DNA of 64,000 nucleotides from Hahella sp. KA22 (GTDB lineage Bacteria; Pseudomonadota; Gammaproteobacteria; Pseudomonadales; Oleiphilaceae). Numbering within the stretch: position 1 is the first letter of the stretch; each line of letters starts with the position of its first letter. The notes under the pieces were generated by a model, which had not been told where the DNA came from, did not search any database, and saw only the letters and a list, made by a program, of their open reading frames with translations. The stretch lies in the NCBI RefSeq assembly GCF_004135205.1, contig NZ_CP035490.1, forward strand, positions 372,001-436,000, read 5' to 3'. A program made the position numbers and the translations under genes. This document shows, piece by piece, positions 27,806 through 35,602 of this stretch.

Positions 27806-27815
27806 ATAGCTGAGG

Positions 27816-27861
27816 CACAATATATTGTTTTGAATACTAAAAGTAAATACTAGATGTAGAG
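27816..27861 (-). promoter_or_regulatory. Paired NrdR boxes
   Basis: CACAATATATTGTT (27816-27829) matches the NrdR box closely, and TACTAGATGTAGAG (27848-27861) matches 10 of 14 positions of the CACTATATATAGTG form. Their starts are 32 bases apart, about three helical turns, as in known paired NrdR sites. They cover the -10 and abut the -35 of the nrdAB promoter, so NrdR with (d)ATP would repress. Confidence 0.8.
27819..27847 (-). promoter_or_regulatory. Sigma70 promoter of nrdAB
   Basis: On the minus strand, TTTACT (27847-27842) and TATATT (27824-27819) are separated by exactly 17 bases. Transcription would begin near 27812, just before the riboswitch. The -10 lies inside an NrdR box. Confidence 0.8.
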
Positions 27862-27901
27862 GCAACGCCATACAGCAAAACCGTGGGCGTATGGGTTGAA
27901 A

Positions 27902-28201
27902 TCAGGCCAGAATGACGGCGAATAAGAACTTTTTCAGTAGCGCCTGGACGCCTAATCCTATGAGTGTAAGAATAAAAATCTCTGAATAAGCATCCGCTTT
28001 GGTAATCAGCTTTAATGCAACCAGATAGAATCCAATCGCGAGAAGCAAACCAGGCAGCCCATAGACAAAGAGTCCAATCAAAGCCGCCGCAAGAACGATC
28101 AAGAATGCCTCAATAAACGCCAGCGAGACTTTCAGCAGCTTAGCCGCAGCGAACAGGCAAGCACTCTCGATCAGAACGCCAACGATTAGATTCAAATCCA
28201 T
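27902..28201 (-). CDS. Small four-helix membrane protein
   Basis: A 99-residue, very hydrophobic protein with about four transmembrane segments (LIVGVLIESACLFAAAKLL, IEAFLIVLAAALIGLFVYGL, LLLAIGFYLVALKLI, FILTLIGLGVQALLKKFLF). I do not recognise a family. GGGA lies six to seven bases before the ATG at 28201; a TTG 12 bases upstream is also in frame. It precedes the nrdAB promoter on the same strand but is separated from it by regulatory DNA, so it is probably independent. Confidence 0.7.
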   Translation of the reverse strand: MDLNLIVGVLIESACLFAAAKLLKVSLAFIEAFLIVLAAALIGLFVYGLPGLLLAIGFYLVALKLITKADAYSEIFILTLIGLGVQALLKKFLFAVILA

Positions 28202-28446
28202 GAGATTTCCCAAAAGGCGGCCATTCTATACAGTAAGCCGTCGCCGTCAATACAGCTAAACCACACTGACATCCCTAACGGCGACATTCACATATCCACG
28301 ATTTTCATGGCGGTCGAGCAGCCGAAGTTTGCCAAACCTCATTGTCACCCCAAAAAATAAGCGGGTAATTACCTGAATTAAAAGCAGTTCAGGATACAAA
28401 TCAGCTAAACTGCTAATAATTTTCTTCTTCGCATTAAGGACTGGAT

Positions 28447-29418
28447 TTGCCTGAACGACGCCGCTTTTTCAAAGAAAAACTGACGCCTTATTTTGCGCCC
28501 CCCATGTGGTTGCACTGTCTTTTGTATGTGTTAACGCTGGGCGCGTACGAGCTGTTCTGGCATTACATGAATTGGCGCAAGTATCGGCTTATATCGGGAG
28601 ATCCTATCTGGCCGCCGCTGCGCGGGCTGTTCTTTTACTTTTTTATTCCTGCTCTGGTTGGTAATCTCGCGCGCAGCTCCTCCTTGGCGGGCCGCTCAGA
28701 TCCTTCGCTTGGCCCATGGACCAGCGCGCTCTATATTGCAGCAGTGATAACAGCCTCTACGCTCGCGGAGGCATTGCATCCTCTGTTTATTCTGTCCGCC
28801 TTTCCTTTTCTGACCTATTTGAACTGGCGGGCAAGATGGGTCAACCAGCAGTTCATAACAGCTTCGGCTCAGTCGGATGCAAGCGTCTCCGTAATCGTCG
28901 CCGGCTCGCCGCTGCAATCTGGCCACGACGTCCTCGTTTTCAGACCGTCTTTCCAGACTGTTAAAAGCTTTCGTTGGCTGGAGATTTTTACCTGTATCGC
29001 CGTGATTTGCATCGCTTTGACTTTCGCATTGGACGCCGGACGCCAGACCATTATTAAAGCTCGTCTAACCGAGGCCTTTAGTTTATTGGGAGGGGTCAGA
29101 GTAGACATGGCGGAAAAATACGCTTTCTCCGGCGTCTGGCCGGAGCGAGACAAACTGTATGCTTTGAGCGAGGTTGAGGCGGTTTATTTCCAGCCTGTTG
29201 AACTTGATGCTAGCGGAGCCTTGCACTTTACATTTTCTCCGCTCGCTGAAGAAACGCCTGGAACCATCAGCTTTCGATCCGTCGTCAGTAATCCTGATGG
29301 CGCATTGCGCACCCTGGGTTGGACATGCGCGTCAGCCCACTCGGGTCCACGCAAAGTCTACGGCGACGACAAAAGCTCGCTGCCTCCGGAGCAACTCCCC
29401 TATATCTGTAGAGGTTAA
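28447..29418 (+). CDS. Polytopic membrane protein with pilin-like C-terminal domain
   Basis: A 323-residue protein. The first half has about three transmembrane segments in a DUF4234-like pattern (LTLGAYELFWHYMNWRKYR, then a Pro-rich loop and two more segments). A further helix (WLEIFTCIAVICIALTFALD, about 177-197) is followed by a domain that reads like the C-terminal part of a type IV pilin: IIKARLTEAFSLLGGVR, YAFSGVWPERD, and a final LGWTCAS and LPYICRG with two cysteines where pilins have their disulfide loop. It has no prepilin cleavage site. The start is TTG with AAGGA six bases upstream. A PilC-like gene follows after three bases and then a pilin gene. Confidence 0.78.
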   Translation: MPERRRFFKEKLTPYFAPPMWLHCLLYVLTLGAYELFWHYMNWRKYRLISGDPIWPPLRGLFFYFFIPALVGNLARSSSLAGRSDPSLGPWTSALYIAAVITASTLAEALHPLFILSAFPFLTYLNWRARWVNQQFITASAQSDASVSVIVAGSPLQSGHDVLVFRPSFQTVKSFRWLEIFTCIAVICIALTFALDAGRQTIIKARLTEAFSLLGGVRVDMAEKYAFSGVWPERDKLYALSEVEAVYFQPVELDASGALHFTFSPLAEETPGTISFRSVVSNPDGALRTLGWTCASAHSGPRKVYGDDKSSLPPEQLPYICRG

Positions 29419-29421
29419 ACC

Positions 29422-30402
29422 GTGATCCTTATTTCATCACCAAACTCAAATCTAAGCCAACTGTTGCGGCACTTGAACCATCAGGTTCAACAAGGGCTTT
29501 CTCTAGAACAGGCGCTGGCCCGACTGGAGCCTCTCCTGCCGGCTCACGCACAGCCCCAGGTTGAGCAACTGAAAAAAGTATTGCAGGGTGACGTCAGCCT
29601 ACAAGCGACGCCTTATCAGGACAGTCCCTTCTACGACATAAGTCGACTCGCCGCCATCGTGCGCGCCAGAGGCGGCTCGCTACCCGGCTTTCTGGAACGC
29701 TATATCACCCACTCTCACGCTATGGAAATATCCTGGCGTGGCGTTTGGGACGGACTGCAAAGTCTGCTTGGCTACGTCTTCGTCCTGTTAATGATCGCCA
29801 TCTTTATTTTCAGCGTCCTGCTCATCAAGGTATTGCCGGGATTTCAGGTATTTTACAGTGAAATGAATATGGAGCTGCCAGCATTTACGCTGGCGCTGAT
29901 ATCCGGCATGGAGACGTTTCAGTCAGTTTGGATCTTCGTCTTGATCGGTTTGGCTCCGCTATTTTGGATTGGGTTCAAGGCGGTCGGTTGTATTCGACAG
30001 TTGAGGCCCATGCCGGACTTCATGCAACGCGTCCCAGGTTTGTCCTCCATCGCCAACGCCCATCTGCGTTATATCTGGCTCGCCAACGCCTACCTGCTTA
30101 ACCGCTCAGGTCTGGATGCGGAAACGTCCTTACGCGAGGCGCTACAACTCTGTTCCAGCGCCAGTCTGGAAGAAAAGCTCTCACAATCGGAATATCTGGA
30201 TCTGATGATCGCCCTGAAAACTGGCGCGCTGGAACAGGAGTTGGCGTATCAGTTCGAGCGACTCAACGTCGCGTACTCCGCGGCTCTGGCTTCCTTCAAA
30301 ACCAAATTCGTCGCAGGCGTCAGCACCTTAATAGCCATACTGGTTGGAGCGACCGTACTCGCCGTCTACCTGCCAATATTTGGCTTAGGCTCCGCAATTT
30401 AA
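29422..30402 (+). CDS. PilC/GspF-like inner-membrane protein
   Basis: A 326-residue protein related to PilC and GspF, the inner-membrane platform of type IV pili and type II secretion. Two degenerate T2SF domains are seen: SPFYDISRLAAIVRARGGSL with the following helices and VLPGFQVFYSEMNMELPAFT, then LLNRSGLDAETSLREALQL and a last transmembrane helix. It is shorter than the usual roughly 400 residues, lacking most of the N-terminal cytoplasmic part. The start is GTG with GAGG eight bases upstream. It lies three bases after the pilin-like membrane protein gene and 24 before a prepilin gene; no PilB-type ATPase is near. Confidence 0.87.
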   Translation: MILISSPNSNLSQLLRHLNHQVQQGLSLEQALARLEPLLPAHAQPQVEQLKKVLQGDVSLQATPYQDSPFYDISRLAAIVRARGGSLPGFLERYITHSHAMEISWRGVWDGLQSLLGYVFVLLMIAIFIFSVLLIKVLPGFQVFYSEMNMELPAFTLALISGMETFQSVWIFVLIGLAPLFWIGFKAVGCIRQLRPMPDFMQRVPGLSSIANAHLRYIWLANAYLLNRSGLDAETSLREALQLCSSASLEEKLSQSEYLDLMIALKTGALEQELAYQFERLNVAYSAALASFKTKFVAGVSTLIAILVGATVLAVYLPIFGLGSAI

Positions 30403-30426
30403 CTTCTACTCGGCAAAGGCAGCATT

Positions 30427-30912
30427 ATGAGCAAACAAACACAAAACGGATTCACCCTCATCGAATTAATGATAGTGGTCGCCATCATCGGCATCCTGGC
30501 GTCCGTCGCCTTGCCCAGTTACCAGATATACATCACTCGGGCGCAGATCACTGAGGCGGTCACCATCGTGGGCGAACTGCGTGACCAGGTGAAAGAGTAT
30601 TACAAATACAAAGGCGATTTTCCGGCCGATAACGCCGCCGCAGGCATGCCTGCGCCCAACAAGTTATTGGGGAATTTTGTGAAGAACATCACTCTGGAGA
30701 ACGGCGCCTTTCATGTTCAGTTGGGCAACAAGGTGAACAAAAGTCTGCAGGACAAATATCTCACCATTCGCCCCGCCATCGTGACCGGCAGCCCCGCCAG
30801 CCCAATGACCTGGTTATGCGGACATAGCCCCGCGGTCGAGGGAATGGAGGCCGTCGGCGCCAACAAGACGGATATAGAGCCGGCTTATCTGCCCTCCAAC
30901 TGCCGGTTCTGA
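30427..30912 (+). CDS. Type IV prepilin, PilA-like
   Basis: A 161-residue type IVa prepilin. The short leader MSKQTQNG is cut by prepilin peptidase before [20 protein letters not shown], with the invariant Glu5 of the mature protein. The globular domain has [19 protein letters not shown] and a C-terminal disulfide loop (WLCG and LPSNCRF). It would assemble into a pilus or pseudopilus. It closes a three-gene plus-strand unit with a PilC-like protein and a membrane protein bearing a pilin-like domain. Confidence 0.95.
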   Translation: MSKQTQNGFTLIELMIVVAIIGILASVALPSYQIYITRAQITEAVTIVGELRDQVKEYYKYKGDFPADNAAAGMPAPNKLLGNFVKNITLENGAFHVQLGNKVNKSLQDKYLTIRPAIVTGSPASPMTWLCGHSPAVEGMEAVGANKTDIEPAYLPSNCRF

Positions 30913-30924
30913 ACGCTGAAACGC

Positions 30925-31308
30925 TTAGGCGGGGAACAGGGTTTCCCTGCCGTAACGCAGCTCCAGCGCCTGACGCTCCGTCTTGGTGAGGCCTTTGACC
31001 ACCAGCGCGTAGGAGTTATCAATCATCCGCCCGATCTCTCCGGGCGGCACGCCGCCATCCAGCGCCAGCGTATTCCAGTGTTTTTTATTCATGTGGTAGC
31101 CCGGCGTCACGGAAGGGAAGATATCCCGCAACGCCAACGCTTCCACCGGATCGCACTTCAGGTTCATGCGCCCCTCGCCATCTTCCATGCCTAGGGTCGC
31201 GAACATTTTGCCTTTGATCTTGAACACAGCCACTTCGGGTCCAAACGGAAAATCCTCAATGGCTTCGGGTTTACTTAAAAGCGCCTGTCTGGCCGCTACG
31301 TAGTCCAT
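30925..31308 (-). CDS. MmcQ/YjbR family protein
   Basis: A 127-residue member of the MmcQ/YjbR family with the double-wing DNA-binding-like fold: LSKPEAIEDFPFGPEVAVFKIKGK near the start, MNLKCDP, PGYHMNKKHWNTLALDG and a final SYALVVKGL. The molecular role of the family is unknown. GAGG lies before the ATG. The next minus-strand gene upstream ends 20 bases away, so the two may be co-transcribed. Confidence 0.9.
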   Translation of the reverse strand: MDYVAARQALLSKPEAIEDFPFGPEVAVFKIKGKMFATLGMEDGEGRMNLKCDPVEALALRDIFPSVTPGYHMNKKHWNTLALDGGVPPGEIGRMIDNSYALVVKGLTKTERQALELRYGRETLFPA

Positions 31309-31328
31309 ATCATCGCCTCTGATTAAAG

Positions 31329-31943
31329 TCAGCTATCCTGCAGCAACTGCATCTGCTGCGCGATCACCTGTGAATTCTCGTCCGGCTGCGCCGACAGCCC
31401 GGCGATTACACCGGCCCGATCCTGCGGGTTACGATTCTGGCTGAGTTTGAACTTGCCGTTCAAGGTTTCGATATCAATGCTGAAGCCGACAATGGCTTTC
31501 ATCATCGCCTCCAGCTTCGCTGGCGGCACCTTGCTCATTTTCCAGGGGTTGGCGAACGCCGCTTCGTGTTTATCGCTCAATTGCTCAAGCAGCCAGGGCA
31601 GGCGCTCAGGAGGCAATAACTCCGAGCGTCCCCGCACTTCCGCGCTCATAAAGTTCCAGGTAGGGACCATTCCTGCGCTTTCATACCAATCTGGCGACAC
31701 ATACGCATGCGGTCCCTGAAACAAGACCCGTGTTTCATCAGCGCCGTCCAACTCTTTCCATTGGTCGTTCTGGCGGGCCAGATGGCCATACAAACGGTTA
31801 TTCTCGCGATCCAGTATAAAAGGGACTTGATTGACCTCCAGCGAACCGGCTTTCAGCGTCATCAAAACGCCGAAGCTCCAACGGTCGATAAAATCCAGCA
31901 TGGCGGAGCGGTCCTCCACCTTGAATGAAGCGGGCATGTACAT
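31329..31943 (-). CDS. PaiB-like FMN-binding regulator
   Basis: A 204-residue protein of the PaiB family (FMN-binding split barrel, annotated as negative transcriptional regulator). Typical segments are VNQVPFILDRENNRLYGHLARQN, VLFQGPHAYVSPDWY, VPTWNFMSAEVRG and IVGFSIDIETLNGKFKLSQN. It has the usual family length. The ATG at 31943 has AGGGA about ten bases upstream. It precedes the MmcQ/YjbR gene by 20 bases. Confidence 0.92.
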   Translation of the reverse strand: MYMPASFKVEDRSAMLDFIDRWSFGVLMTLKAGSLEVNQVPFILDRENNRLYGHLARQNDQWKELDGADETRVLFQGPHAYVSPDWYESAGMVPTWNFMSAEVRGRSELLPPERLPWLLEQLSDKHEAAFANPWKMSKVPPAKLEAMMKAIVGFSIDIETLNGKFKLSQNRNPQDRAGVIAGLSAQPDENSQVIAQQMQLLQDS

Positions 31944-32130
31944 AGTCAAAATATCCCTGACTGCACGGACTGTGGGTAAAACGTCGCGCCTGTCGGCGTC
32001 TAACGCACCGGGTTGAATAATATAGCGTTTTTAACCCGCTCTGACAGGGTGTGCCAGCGGGCTTTGCGAAAATAACGTTTTGCGCTATAACGGCTGAGCG
32101 TTTCACAACTCTCATGGTTAAGGACATCAC

Positions 32131-32646
32131 ATGCTTAACGCCGTCTTTGAGGATTTCCAGTTACGTCCCGCCCAAGAGGCGGACCTGCAAGCCGTTGTCG
32201 ATATCTATAATTCCACGGTCGCTTCCAGGCAAGTCACCGCGGATACCGAGGAGGTTCCCGCAGCGAGTCGTCGGGACTGGTTTTTGCGGCATACAAGTGA
32301 ACGCCCTTTGTTGGTGGCGGAACGAGCGGGCCATATTCTGGGCTGGATTAGCTTCGAGCCTTACCATTCTCGTCCTGCATATAGACATACGGCGGAACTG
32401 AGCATCTATCTGGCGCCGGAGCAGCGAGGCAAAGGAATGGGCGCCCGCCTTTTGAGTCATGCGATAACGTTGGCGCCGCAACTTGGCGTGACGGCGCTCG
32501 TCGGAGTGATTTTCTCTCACAATGCGCCCAGTCTCGCCTTGTTTCGCAAGCATGGCTTCCAATGCTGGGGAGAATTGCCCAACGTCGCAGAAATGGACAA
32601 CGCGCTCTACAGCGTGACGCTAATGGGGCTGTCGCTGCCTCAATAA
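32131..32646 (+). CDS. GNAT acetyltransferase, phosphinothricin-acetyltransferase-like
   Basis: A 171-residue GNAT N-acetyltransferase of the Pat/bar and MddA-like group. It opens with LRPAQEADLQAVVDIYNSTV, has YRHTAELSIYLAPEQRGKGMG with the acetyl-CoA pyrophosphate loop QRGKGMG, and ends with FSHNAPSLALFRKHGF. AAGGA lies eight bases before the ATG. It would acetylate a small amine such as methionine sulfoximine or an amino acid; the substrate is not clear from sequence. Confidence 0.9.
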   Translation: MLNAVFEDFQLRPAQEADLQAVVDIYNSTVASRQVTADTEEVPAASRRDWFLRHTSERPLLVAERAGHILGWISFEPYHSRPAYRHTAELSIYLAPEQRGKGMGARLLSHAITLAPQLGVTALVGVIFSHNAPSLALFRKHGFQCWGELPNVAEMDNALYSVTLMGLSLPQ

Positions 32647-32680
32647 GCCCATCAATAAATTTTTCTTTTTCGAGCATTGA

Positions 32681-32697
32681 CTTAAGCCTCCCTTAAG
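32681..32697. promoter_or_regulatory. PmrA/QseB-type box
   Basis: CTTAAG, five bases, CTTAAG: two direct half-sites in exactly the arrangement bound by PmrA/BasR and QseB-type response regulators. It lies 59 bases before the PepSY gene start, in the right place to activate the PepSY-cytochrome b561 unit. Confidence 0.7.
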
Positions 32698-32756
32698 CTT
32701 CGCCCCTTAATCTGCTCCTTGTCGTTAAACAAGACCTCCACACAAGGAACAGATTT

Positions 32757-33032
32757 ATGAAATCAACCTCAATCGCCTTATTCGCCGCCGCTCTGAGTCT
32801 GACTGCAGCCACCGCATTCGCGGACCCTACCTGCACCACGGAGCCCAAATCCGCCTGGCAGGATCAGGAAGTGTTTAAACAGTCGCTGCTGGACCAGGGT
32901 TACAAGATCAAGAAGTTCAAAGAGACGGACACCGGCTGTTATGAAATCTACGGCTGGAACAATCAGGGTCAGAAAGTGGAGATCTACTTCAACCCGGTTA
33001 ACGGCGAAGCAGTCAAAACTGAAATCGATTAA
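32757..33032 (+). CDS. Secreted PepSY-domain protein
   Basis: A 91-residue periplasmic protein: signal peptide 1-22 (ending AFA), then a single PepSY domain (about 38-91) with LLDQGYKIKKFKETDTGCYEIYG and VEIYFNPVNGEAV. Two cysteines may form a disulfide. Such proteins often accompany b-type cytochromes; the cytochrome gene follows after ten bases. A PmrA/QseB-type box lies upstream. Confidence 0.9.
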   Translation: MKSTSIALFAAALSLTAATAFADPTCTTEPKSAWQDQEVFKQSLLDQGYKIKKFKETDTGCYEIYGWNNQGQKVEIYFNPVNGEAVKTEID

Positions 33033-33042
33033 GGAGTTTCCC

Positions 33043-33570
33043 ATGCAAACCGTTCGTGTCTGGGACCCTCTGGTCCGCTTATTTCACTGGACGTTAGCCA
33101 CAGCGTGCATTCTTAATCTGTGGGTACTGGAGGACGGAAGTTCCTGGCACGAATGGGTCGGTTATTACGCCGGGGGCGCGATTGCGATCAGAGTCTTATG
33201 GGGTTTTATAGGGACGCCCTACGCGCGCTTTCGGTCTTTTTTTCCTACGCCGACACGACTTAAAAACTACGTAGGCGCCCTCATGTCCGGTAAGCCTGCC
33301 GAGACAGTAGGCCACAACCCGATGGGCGGCCTGATGATTCTGGCGCTCATGTTCCTGGTGGCTGCGCTGGCGGTCAGCGGCTGGATGATGAGCCTCGACG
33401 CCTTTTGGGGCGAAGACTGGCTGGAGGAGATTCACGAGGGCCTGGCCAACGCATTAATGGCGCTCATGCTTATTCACATCGCTGCGGTGAGCCTGTATTC
33501 ACGCTTTGGCAAAGAAAACCTTATCGCCGCCATGGTCACCGGCAAAAAGCAAATCGGCAAACCGGAATAA
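33043..33570 (+). CDS. Cytochrome b561-family protein
   Basis: A 175-residue inner-membrane b-type cytochrome of the bacterial cytochrome b561 / Ni,Fe-hydrogenase cytochrome b group with four transmembrane helices. Likely haem ligands are histidines in PLVRLFHWTLA, in SSWHEWVGYYAG and in MALMLIHIAAVS. AAGGAG lies six bases before the ATG at 33043. It follows the PepSY gene by ten bases and likely forms an electron-transfer unit with it, passing electrons between quinol and a periplasmic partner. Confidence 0.92.
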   Translation: MQTVRVWDPLVRLFHWTLATACILNLWVLEDGSSWHEWVGYYAGGAIAIRVLWGFIGTPYARFRSFFPTPTRLKNYVGALMSGKPAETVGHNPMGGLMILALMFLVAALAVSGWMMSLDAFWGEDWLEEIHEGLANALMALMLIHIAAVSLYSRFGKENLIAAMVTGKKQIGKPE

Positions 33571-33594
33571 ACACCAGACGAAGCGACGCCAAGG

Positions 33595-34347
33595 TTATTG
33601 ATACTTCTTCAGCAAGGCGGCGTATGTGCCGTCTTCCAGCATATGCCGCAGGGTTTCTTCCATTAGCTTGAGCAATTCCGGATCTTTGGCCAGCGGCGAT
33701 TTTCTGGAGATAATCAAATGGGCGGGGGTATCCGATGCGACTTTTGTCGGCAGCCCCTCTATCTTCTCCTCCAGACCCAGTTCCCGCGCCATATAATCCA
33801 CTTCCAGGGCATTGCCAATCACCGCGTCAATACGCTGCGCGGCAAGCAAACGCAGATTATGACTCATGCTCTTCTCGATGACCTCAAAGCGTCCCCGTTT
33901 TTGCGCATGATCAAACTCAGAATTGATGGAAAAGCCCAGATTCTTGCCCAGTACCTTGCCGTCTAAATCCTCCAGACTGTAAAAAACGATAGGCCGCTCC
34001 GGGTTAACAAACACGCAATAGGTGCTCAGATGGATCGGCGGATCGAGAAAGATCGCATATTCTTCCCGCTCCCGTGTGCGAAAGGCGGAAAAGCCGCCAT
34101 CAACGGACCCCGCCGCGATCTCATGCAGCACTCTTTTCCAAGGATAAAGCTTGATTTCGACCTTCCAGTCCAAACGACGCGCCATTTCCTGGACGATATC
34201 CACGTCAAATCCTTTGATCTGATCGCCCTCGCGCCATTCGTATGGCTTGAAGTCTTCCTGTGAAGCCAACACAACGGATATTTCCGCCGCTGACGGCCGC
34301 ATCAGAAGCGCGAGCAGCCCACTAAGCACCAATACTGACAGTCTCAT
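33595..34347 (-). CDS. Periplasmic solute-binding protein family 3
   Basis: A 250-residue protein with a signal peptide (1-22) and the family 3 bacterial solute-binding fold: FKPYEWREGDQIKGFDVDIV, LYPWKRVLHEIAAGSVDGGF, and AQRIDAVIGNALEVDYMA. It resembles the stand-alone binding proteins common in Hahella-like and pseudomonad genomes that lack permease genes beside them. The ATG at 34347 is preferred; the TTG 18 bases upstream would spoil the signal peptide. It could bind an amino acid or act as a sensor partner. Confidence 0.87.
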   Translation of the reverse strand: MRLSVLVLSGLLALLMRPSAAEISVVLASQEDFKPYEWREGDQIKGFDVDIVQEMARRLDWKVEIKLYPWKRVLHEIAAGSVDGGFSAFRTREREEYAIFLDPPIHLSTYCVFVNPERPIVFYSLEDLDGKVLGKNLGFSINSEFDHAQKRGRFEVIEKSMSHNLRLLAAQRIDAVIGNALEVDYMARELGLEEKIEGLPTKVASDTPAHLIISRKSPLAKDPELLKLMEETLRHMLEDGTYAALLKKYQ

Positions 34348-34561
34348 TTGGCCTTTTCTCCGCAATGATAATAGCGCCTTATCATCCTTTCGGCCGACCC
34401 CACCACCCCAAAAGCCTATTGTAGCTGTTTCTTTTTTAATCTATTTATATAGCAGCTTTACAAATAGTTACATATTTACAACAGACAACTTTACAACAGA
34501 CAACCGGGATGTCACGAATGAGCGCATTCGACCACCGGCCGGCGGCGAGAAGAGAACAGTT

Positions 34562-35434
34562 ATGCACGTAGTAAGCTACACCGAACCCCAACTCCCTGAT
34601 TTACTGACGCTTTACGCAAAGACGCTGCTAAAGCGGGAGCTGACCTACACTCGTCTGCCCGAATTATGCGTTGAGGTTTTCGATATCACTCTTTGCCGCA
34701 GCCATCTGGAAAAATATCTGCACTTCTTTGAGTTTAGTCCGCAATATCGACAAACTGAACGCGCGCCCCTGCCGTTTCTGTATGTTTTTACCCAAAAACC
34801 CCAGTTGACCCTGCTGACCCGGCCGGAGTTTCCGCTCAAACTGCTGGGCCTGGTGCATCTGGGCGTCAAATTCATTCAACGTTTTCCGATAAACGCCCAT
34901 GACAGATTGACCGTACGCGCTTATTTATCCGGCCAGGAAGAATGCGCGCATGGGCAGAGTTTCACCATCACCACGGAAATCTGGACCCGCGGTCAGGTGG
35001 CGGTGGAAATGATCAACCATTACCTGAGCAAGCGTCCCGGCAATCATCGTCCCGCCCGTAACGGACCGCGCACGCCGTTTTCCGACGCAGCCCCGGAGAC
35101 GACTTTCTATTTCGGCAGCGCCGATATTCGTCGTTATGCGCGGCTGTCCGGCGATTTCAATCCGATCCACCTGTACCAGTGGACCGCGCGTCTGTGCGGC
35201 ATGAAGCGCCCGATTGTGCACGGCATGTACTCCGTTGGTAAAATCATGGGGTATCTTAGCAATCAGAATGAACGTGAGATTCGTCAGGCGTCCTTTAAGT
35301 TCACCCGTCCCGTCTACGTGCCCAATGACTTATCCTTGTGGACCCACGCATTCGACAATCGCACCATGGTGACCCTGGGCAGCCGCTCCAACGCCCCCAG
35401 CGTCTCCGCCGAAATCGAATACAAACTGGGCTGA
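34562..35434 (+). CDS. MaoC-like hot-dog dehydratase
   Basis: A 290-residue protein with a degenerate N-terminal half and a C-terminal MaoC-like (R)-specific enoyl hydratase domain: YARLSGDFNPIHLYQW holds the catalytic Asp and His, and RPIVHGMYSVGKIM completes the family motif. The length suggests a double hot-dog protein, as in acyl dehydratases of fatty-acid or polyhydroxyalkanoate metabolism. The ATG at 34562 gives this domain without the unrelated upstream extension. It is a single gene with 168 bases before the next. Confidence 0.85.
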   Translation: MHVVSYTEPQLPDLLTLYAKTLLKRELTYTRLPELCVEVFDITLCRSHLEKYLHFFEFSPQYRQTERAPLPFLYVFTQKPQLTLLTRPEFPLKLLGLVHLGVKFIQRFPINAHDRLTVRAYLSGQEECAHGQSFTITTEIWTRGQVAVEMINHYLSKRPGNHRPARNGPRTPFSDAAPETTFYFGSADIRRYARLSGDFNPIHLYQWTARLCGMKRPIVHGMYSVGKIMGYLSNQNEREIRQASFKFTRPVYVPNDLSLWTHAFDNRTMVTLGSRSNAPSVSAEIEYKLG

Positions 35435-35602
35435 ATCTGCTCCGCCGCGTCCTGCGGCGGAATTATCCTGAAAAGTATGCTACTTAATTAATAGGCGTTA
35501 TTTTTGATGCGCCGCATTGCGTCAACGCCGACATAAACGGCGGAAAACGCGCAACGCCTTATTATTCCGATATATTTTGCACCCGCCGTGGAGCCTTTAT
35601 TC

